From: Sphaerosporella brunnea
Lineage: Eukaryota > Ascomycota > Pezizomycetes > Pezizales > Pyronemataceae
DNA: 64,000 nt
Assembly: GCA_008704415.1 (NCBI GenBank)
Contig: VXIS01000018.1
Span: 186,001-250,000, forward strand
Direction: 5' to 3'
In this document: piece by piece, positions 57,763 to 64,000 of the stretch
Position numbering within the stretch: position 1 is the first letter of the stretch
Layout: every line of letters begins with the position of its first letter
The notes under the pieces: generated by a model
Database searches by the model: none
Told to the model about the DNA's origin: nothing
Seen by the model: only the letters and a program-made list of their open reading frames with translations
Translations under genes and position numbers: made by a program

Positions 57763-59856
57763 GTGAACCTTACACAACAACACTATAGCCTAGAATAGAA
57801 TGTTTTGACTGTGCCCAGGTGCAAGTTGAGGTGGTGGAGGTCCGGTAGTTGCAGTAATGGGTCTCGGAGGTACGCTTCCCCCACCTTTCCCACAGCTCAA
57901 TTGCCTATTCCGGGAGCAGCAATCAACCAATCCTCCTACAATTCATGTACCTCATTGCAAAAGTTTCAAACTTCATCTATGCATAAAGGGAGCTCACACT
58001 CAGCACAGGACCAGCGGGTTTCTGGGATTTTTTTTTTCGAGTCGCGTTTCCAGCGGCACACCCAATAGACCGCTCCCTGAGAGAGATCCACTGGCTTATG
58101 GCCACAATCGCAATGCCTTCGCTCTGGAAGGACAGTAAAAGTTGTGAAATATGCTCCTTTGCCTGTCTCTTCGCGTTGTGGGGGTGTCTCCAGCCATAAT
58201 GACCTCACGCACCGTTGAATGCACCCCATGGATATCACCAGAACAATCCATCTACTAATCTCATCCCCCTAACATCCTTCCATATACTGCCATCAGGTTT
58301 CTCCTCTTCATCGCGCATTTTCTTTGGTATTATCGCATATTGTTTGTAGGAGAGAGGAAATGACTGATGATGTTGAATGGCTCTATGCAGTGCAAACCAC
58401 GGATACCTTTTGGAAGAACATCATAGGCTTTGTGCGGAGCTGCATTAAAAGCCATAATGATAAGCTCAGAGGTAGGAGTAGCCTCTACGTGCTGTGAGGG
58501 CTGGGAAGGTGGGTCGGACGGAGTGGGCGAGTGATATTTAGTGACTCATGTTTTTTTTTTTTTTTTTTTTTTCGCCGGTTCTTTGCCTTTTGGGGTTCGC
58601 TCTCCTGTAGTATTAGAGGTGTACGCTCAAAATCATCTTTCAAAGACGGAAGGGTATAGCTTCCATGTGGAGGTTATTGCCGCAGGACTCGATCTGACAT
58701 CTTGGGGTGGATTGATGGAGCGGAACTCCTCCACCTGCGAACAATGACAAACTCACACAATCCACAAATCGTCACAGCTACAGTTCACACACTGGTAATT
58801 CGGATTCTTATCAATTGAAGGGGTAAAGTATGCTCAAACTTTCGCTAAAGTTGGAGAAGTGCGTTGCTGTCGCTCAAAAGGACCGGAATTTGAGTTTGTA
58901 CGATCAGGGGATACTCGTGCCAAGGTGGTGGTTGACACCACCAGGGCACTCACCCGTGGAAGTGCGGAACACCACGTAATTGGAACTTGGAAGCCTGGCC
59001 AGCCGACAAGCCACCTCGAAACGGCGGCGGGAAGCACTGCAGCGGCGACCGCGCTAAGAGTCAACAACACCGAGATCGACGAGGAGCCTGAGGAGCCGAA
59101 GCCGCAGGCTTGACAAGTTTTCAAGCAAAAAGGCAATGAAACCTGCGAAGCCGCTCGCTGCGATTCAAACTCGGTTTCTACGGAATTACATTCCGGAGAA
59201 GATCGATCCAAGGAAAAGTGCCAATTACACGGAAACCCTAAGCGATAGGGTAGCGCAGGGTTAGGTGACCGAAAATTAGTCCCCGGAAGGACTTGTCTTG
59301 CGGCGTCATGCTTACCATTTCTAAAATCCTTCTGTTCAATGCGAATTGCGGAAATATACATCCCAGACACCATCTGTCGGATCTGTCCCAGCACTGCTCA
59401 TGTGCGCGTAGGATATACGAACACGACCTTAAATCCATCAGAACCCTCGTTGTCGAGGCAGTAACCACTGGCAATTATCACTTTCTGCATTCCTTGCTTC
59501 TTGAAATGTGGAGCCTACGCTCACTGTTCTTTCACTGCATTCAACTCTCTTCAGATTTAGAGTTATTAGCCAGAATCAGCCGTGATAATGTCTGTATGAA
59601 TTCCTTGAAAATCCTCAGGTTAGATGGCAGTTCTGGATATTTTCACAACGGTAATGAGCCACAATGTAGAAATTATCGGTCAGCAAGAAGGGTAGAAGAC
59701 ATGGGGGCTCATACCTGCTTCAAAATGCGCGAGGTGGACCAATAGCAGTCGGTCCCGCCCAGTGGCCCGCCGGCTTTGCGGTAATAGTCAGCCTACCAAA
59801 TACTGAGTCGAGAAGCGCAGTGACTTGCCTCTGTCGGCGTGGAGTTACTGTTTGAG
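57761..59856. other. Repeat-like interval
   Basis: 2.1 kb. Holds the Cys-rich relic, a T-run at 58,551-58,572 and a plus-strand open stretch at about 59,293-59,745 with no domain I recognise. No intact gene supported. Confidence 0.4.
57966..58238 (-). pseudogene. Cys-rich zinc-ribbon-like relic, perhaps a PiggyBac-type transposase tail
   Basis: The minus frame reads RRHCDCGHKP, then WVCRW, a Lys/Arg-rich stretch, and ETRWSCAECELPLC before a stop. The C-x2-C and C-x2-C-x4-LC spacing resembles the Cys-rich tail of PiggyBac-family transposases. Only this piece is visible, so the assignment is weak. Confidence 0.35.
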
Positions 59857-60656
59857 CTACCAGCCTTGATGTCGATTAGCCACAGAACAGGGCCAAAAGG
59901 AAATGCATTTGGATAATATGGTCTGGAGATTTGGTGGTGTATGTGCGATTTCAGAGTTTTTGGGAGACGTTCTGGGAGCCTGAGTCATCAAAGCTGTCAC
60001 CGGATCCGGGCGCCATACCTGGGGTGGAAATGCCAATATCTTCACAAGCACATAGTGGAACACAAAACCGACAAACAGCCTGACCCTGGCTGGGTGCTGG
60101 TGTTCCTCGAAAGACCCATCTTGGTCAGCGATTGCCACCACTTCATCAATGCCCATCGTGGCCACGGCGATAGCCACCGGGATGGTATTCGCCTTTTCAG
60201 CGCTCAATCGCAAGGTTTTAGCTTCCTCCGGCGATACGTTCATATCGTACGCGCAGTCCACAAACAAGAGGGTCTTGTCGGTGATTGTCTGCGCATCGGC
60301 AATCAAGACATGGTCGGGAGCGACTGAACTCGGGGCGTTTTCCCGTAGGTACTTGACAATCGAGGCAATGCTGTGTGAGAGGAAGGGATAACTAGCGATG
60401 TTGGCGGTTGGCAGCTGCGTAGGCTCTTCACCGATGTCGGGCTTTGCAAGAGCAGGTGCGTCATGGATAAGGACGAGACTTGGTGGAAAATCCACGCCGT
60501 CGGTGTAAGCGGTTGTCAAAATTTCCGATAGTACCTGTTATGTGGATTACCATTAGCAAACCTACTGTATATCAAACCTGAACACAATGAGGTACTGGTA
60601 CTTACTGCCGCGGGAATCTCTGCCACACAGATGATTGGGGTCATGCGTTCTGCCAT
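59857..60656 (-). CDS. Small unknown protein, resembling DUF6924
   Basis: Two exons: complement(join(59857..60534, 60606..60656)), about 242 residues; intron 71 nt with perfect GTAAGT donor and ACAG acceptor. The start MAERMTPIICVAEIPAAV runs smoothly across the splice. Then come FPPSLVLIHDAPAL, HVLIADAQT, LLFVDCAYD and a block IPVAIAVATMGIDEVVAIAD followed by DGSF. That last pattern recalls the DUF6924 fold (seen in actinobacteria and fungi), a guess from memory. After DGSF the reading continues about 70 residues with different, low-quality composition, so the true end may use an unrecognised intron. Clean frame in the middle of decayed repeats suggests selection. Confidence 0.55.
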
Positions 60657-61920
60657 ATGTGACGTAGCTGTCTTAGCGCAGTTTAGAAAGCTGAGCACTT
60701 TCACTCATGAAATACATACATACATGTTCACACCTTCGGGTAGTGAAACTTTACGACAAACTATACTTTAGTACGCGCTTATTTCATCCAATCAAATCAC
60801 AGGTTGCGTTTCTGGCGGTGGCCGCCAGACGCCAAGAGGTAGTATCGGACGTACGGGAACGGCCGTTTGAGATCTACGCGGTTCATTGAACTTTACGCAG
60901 AACGGATGGTAGTGGGCGCTAGTAGTAGCCGTCGCGAGAACTAGCCGAACAATCAACTGTGGAATTGTGGCCCTCCCTATCCAGATGTTGCTCTACTCTG
61001 AGTGCGCCTGTTATGAGATATCCTGTTTCGCTCTCAGTTACTGGGGATCACTACCTCTCCCAAAACATCAAAACCATCTTCCTGGACATCACTTACTAGT
61101 GGTTTATGGCCGTGCAGCCAGACTTGTGAGCTTTAAGGGGGTGTTGGGCGGGAACAGACGTTATATCGTGGAATCCACGGAGATGTGGACATGCCATAAG
61201 AAGGTCCATCGTGGGAAAGGGAGGATAGGGCTTTGGGGATTCCAAGTTTGGGTGTTTACAGCTGTTGCAGAGACAATAGGCCAAACGGTATTTTGGAAGA
61301 GTGTTGTTTTGGCGCCGGATCAGAGAAGGACAGTTGGTGGTCTCTATGGTTCTTCCCGGGAGGTGATTGTTTGTAGATATGGGCTTGGATCTTATAGTTG
61401 ACTGTGGCCACCGCCGTATCGCAATTTCAGCCGACGACCAAAGTCAAACAACTATCCCTCGGTGCTCTCGTTTGGCCTATCGTTTCTGCAACTGCTGTAA
61501 AGAGGGAGACTTTGAGCTGTTGATGAGGTCCGACTCTGTCCTGACAGGACGCAATCTATCAATTGGTGCTTCCAGAGCCCGAGCTTCATGGGAGGGTGGC
61601 ATTTTATAAGCTGAAACGATATTGGTTGGAAATGGGAGAGGGTGCTGCTGGAAAGCCAGCGGGAGTACACGCAGCCTATCGTCAATAAACAGGGAACCAG
61701 TCAGCTGAAACGAGCCATTGCGAAGATAAAGTGGTGCATGTTCCGTCTCGATAGCATGACAGCACTGGAAAGAGCTCTCTCCGCACATGTACAGGCGATA
61801 AATATGTATATCAACGCCTAGAATTGTATGTAGTATTTTTCCAATAGGGAAGCTCTATTCTGACAGATTTGTAGCCAGATACTCAAATATCGTGCAGACT
61901 CCCATTCTTTAGGGCTTACA
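60657..61920. other. Gap between DUF6924-like gene and ubiquitin-like relic
   Basis: No supported gene. A plus-strand ORF at 60,967-61,401 has no recognisable domain. Confidence 0.4.
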
Positions 61921-62459
61921 GTTGTTGAACGGATAGTGAACGACAACACCTCCGCGTTCAAGGACGTTCTTTGGAGCATGCGTCGGTTTGATAAGCTGTT
62001 GCAGGGAATTTCAATCAGCTTCATGAAAGTCTCTCCGCCAACTTCCAGCGCAGGACTATTTCCGCAAGATGCACCGTTGAAATGATTCGATGCTCTTGGA
62101 AGAGAGCTTTCCGTGCCTGCATACCTTACAAGCTCTTTTGAAGTGAGTTACCTTGATCCTTAAAGAACTGGGATAGCTCACTGAGTTCTTACCAGCTTTT
62201 TCATGGTTTATTAGAGCTCTTCTTCGGAAACCAAAGGGTTCATGCAAAGATCATGCAGCGAGAGTACGACATCGTGGATGAAGACAATGGAGGGACACAA
62301 ATCATAGAGGATAAGTGGGCCGAGCTCATCAAGCCTGGTATGACTATCAGCTTGAGCACGATCTTGCGCAAGTCGGGGTCGGTACGGGAGAGAACTTGCC
62401 CACGTTGCGACAATGCATGCACTGGCACTGAGTTGTCCGGCGGTAGGCTTCGTTGGTAA
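61921..62459 (+). pseudogene. C-terminal ubiquitin-like module of a fungal accessory gene, with in-frame stop
   Basis: The frame reads ERIVNDNTSAFKDVLWSMRR, then FPQDAPLK, a TGA, then FDALGRELSVPAY...SSFE up to a GTGAGT donor at about 62,140. It resumes in YQLFHGLLELFF, then MQREYDIVDEDNGGTQIIED and WAELIKPGMTISLS, TILRK, and CPRC. This order (helical region, DALGR, ubiquitin-like sheet, Cys-pair tail) is typical of a large filamentous-fungal family of unknown function. The TGA and lack of a nearby start make it a relic. It may be the other half of the piece at 57294. Confidence 0.6.
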
Positions 62460-63387
62460 ATACCTCTCATTTCGGATCAACGTGAGTATCATTGACGTTC
62501 ATTATCTGGTTTTCTATGCCAAGTGACATTCCAGATGTCTGATGAAGAACGGATCGTCGAACTTCCCGAAAGACCAACTGTTCACCCAAGGTTGCCACCG
62601 AGATCAGCACTCGGAAAGAAGGTCACGCCGGTGGAAAGTGGAAACGTCCACACAGTCTCATTCCCGATTGCGAGATGGGGACTTAATACCAAAAAGGGGT
62701 CTACCGCCCAGTTTGAAAAGGGACCGACCGGTTTGAAAAGGGACCGACTTCCGAACAAGCATGTGCGTTCATTGACAGGGTTGATGTCAGTTAAGCTCAC
62801 AGATAGGCGCTCGTTTCACAACCGCGATGATACATAAAAAAATCAAAAGCCTTGAGAAGTTGACGTGCAGATGAAGCAAGTGTTGCGCCAGGGGCAAGAC
62901 TGGTTTGAAGAGTTTACAAGGTTCTTGCCAAAGAGCGTGGTACAAGCTCAGCGGCGTCGAAAGCAGTGGCTAACGCTGCGGACAAAGGTGACGCGCATGT
63001 CAAGCCAGTCGCGGCATCTCACCAGTTTGGTGAATGTATTGGACTTTTGCCTGTTTTTTGTTTTTGTTCCACCCAAACAAACCAATCGCACTGGCGAAAG
63101 CCGCGCGAGACGAGCTGCCGCGCTCCTGGGCACGTGACCCGGAACTAGCCGCCCTCTTTTGTCAGCTGGAGATTGATCGGTCTGCAAAATCAAAACGACT
63201 GCCCAGTCCGTTTGCCACCTTGATCTTGACTCCATGGGCTTAGCACCCTTCTTTACACTGCTCTCTCTGCGTGCTTGAGGAATGATGTCTGAGTTGCGGC
63301 TGGCTTGTTGAGCCTCCAAGCTCCTCCCACCGCGCACCACAAAGTTCCAGTTCCCTTCACGCGCTCCCTCCGCACCCAGCGCGACAA
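62460..63387. other. Intergenic interval before the edge gene
   Basis: A frame at 62,535-62,837 could extend the ubiquitin-like relic through an intron but has no known domain. A short direct repeat (TTTGAAAAGGGACCGAC) occurs twice at about 62,713-62,749. No intact gene supported. Confidence 0.4.
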
Positions 63388-64000
63388 ATGTCTTTCACCT
63401 TCAATAACCGCGACCCGCAAACTCCTCTCTTCCTAGGGAACGATCCCTTCGAATCCTCCCCCTCCACGCGATCCTTCGGATCCACCGCTTCCTCCGCCTC
63501 GCCCTCTCCCGCCGAACGACACTCCCCCTCTCGCGTCGACTTTCGGCCCCGCCTCCCCCTACCAAGCCCACTTCGCCATCAAACCGGCCAGCCCATTTAC
63601 CTACCGCAGCCGCAGCAGCACCACCGGCTACAACTACCGCCCATGTCGCGATCACGAATGCCAGTTCCAAGCCGCAGCAGTAGCAGCAGCAATGCACGGC
63701 TTCCAGCGATGGACAACCGCTGGGCGCTGCCGCCTCTACGCCGCCAAGCGTTCGTCCTTCCGCGGCAACAATCACGACAACCCTCGAACCGGCCGCCCTC
63801 GAACCGGCCGCCACCGGAGATGATCGACCTGACGCTATCGTCACCGATCGAGTCGCGGGCGCCCACGGCTCGATCCAGCGCCTCTTTGTCTTCGGATTTT
63901 CATGGCAGGAAGAAGAAGCGCAAGATCGGACGAGCGACGCCCGTGATCCTGCTGGATGATAAAGACGACAGCGAAGAGGAGGATGGCACCGACGGCAGCT
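63388..64000 (+). CDS. Partial protein with two SUMO-interaction-like motifs (runs off window)
   Basis: ATG at 63388; the frame is open for 204 codons to the window edge, with no stop. The N-terminal 130 residues are Pro/Ser/Arg-rich and disordered. A tandem SNRPP duplication (15 bp, about 63,785-63,814) is present. Then EMIDLTLSSPIE fits a SUMO-interacting motif (hydrophobic core I-D-L-T-L beside acid/Ser), a basic patch RKKKRKIG could be a nuclear signal, and VILLDDKDDSEEEDG is a second hydrophobic-acidic SIM-like motif. Such pairs occur in SUMO-targeted ubiquitin ligases and repair scaffolds. The catalytic part, if any, lies outside the window. Downstream exons are unknown. Confidence 0.6.
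   Translation, partial: MSFTFNNRDPQTPLFLGNDPFESSPSTRSFGSTASSASPSPAERHSPSRVDFRPRLPLPSPLRHQTGQPIYLPQPQQHHRLQLPPMSRSRMPVPSRSSSSSNARLPAMDNRWALPPLRRQAFVLPRQQSRQPSNRPPSNRPPPEMIDLTLSSPIESRAPTARSSASLSSDFHGRKKKRKIGRATPVILLDDKDDSEEEDGTDGS

Noticed and set aside
1..64000. CRISPR arrays, prokaryotic operons and riboswitches
   Set aside because: None seen; the intron structure and gene content are those of a fungal nucleus. Regular short repeats are all simple-sequence tracts.

Overview
This window is nuclear DNA of a filamentous ascomycete (Pezizomycotina-type). Genes are split by many introns of about 45-75 nt with GTRNGY-like donors and YAG acceptors. The proteins are typical fungal housekeeping types, and the coding DNA is GC-rich while the intergenic DNA is AT-richer and full of homopolymers. 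I cannot name the genus. Exon joins were worked out by reading splice sites by eye and checking that frame and phase close; where a junction is ambiguous the entry says so.

Layout. Positions 1-39,700 are a gene-dense core: mitoribosomal uS8m (+), a PIN-domain protein (-), mercaptopyruvate sulfurtransferase (-), an anchored cytochrome b5-domain protein (-), an RNA-dependent RNA polymerase of the quelling/RNAi type (-), a small LYR-family mitochondrial protein (+), mitochondrial tyrosyl-tRNA synthetase (-), a GH36 raffinose-synthase-like glycosidase (+), the Nbs1/Xrs2 subunit of the MRN complex (-), an RPEL-repeat protein (+), APC11 (+), a PHAF1/UPF0183 protein (-), Rab5 (+), Mic60 (+), an ankyrin gene broken by one stop codon (-), a DUF3669-type kinase-like protein (-), histone N-terminal acetyltransferase Nat4 (+), GPI-transamidase subunit Gab1/PIG-U (-) and the Sac1 phosphoinositide phosphatase (+). 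Most genes are in divergent pairs sharing 0.4-1 kb promoters, or in convergent pairs. Nat4 and Gab1 end only 59 bp apart.

Positions 39,700-63,300 are gene-poor and repeat-rich. The island genes are a fused isochorismatase-amidase (probable biuret/allophanate-type nitrogen scavenging), an MFS drug:H+ antiporter and a small two-exon DUF6924-like gene. Around them lie dead elements: a 2.8-kb hAT transposon with recognisable ends and an 8-bp target duplication sitting in frame inside another ORF, two related LINE fragments, a Cys-rich transposase-like tail, and two halves of a decayed fungal accessory gene with an N-terminal module and a ubiquitin-like C-terminal module. A 376-bp TA-flanked miniature element with 18-bp perfect ends and an internal hairpin lies at 33.0-33.4 kb.

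Position 63,388 starts an ORF that runs off the window and carries two SUMO-interaction-like motifs.

The genes form no single pathway. Recurring themes are mitochondrial function (uS8m, LYR protein, TyrRS, Mic60, sulfurtransferase), endomembranes (Rab5, Sac1, Gab1, PHAF1-like) and genome maintenance or defence (RdRP, Nbs1).
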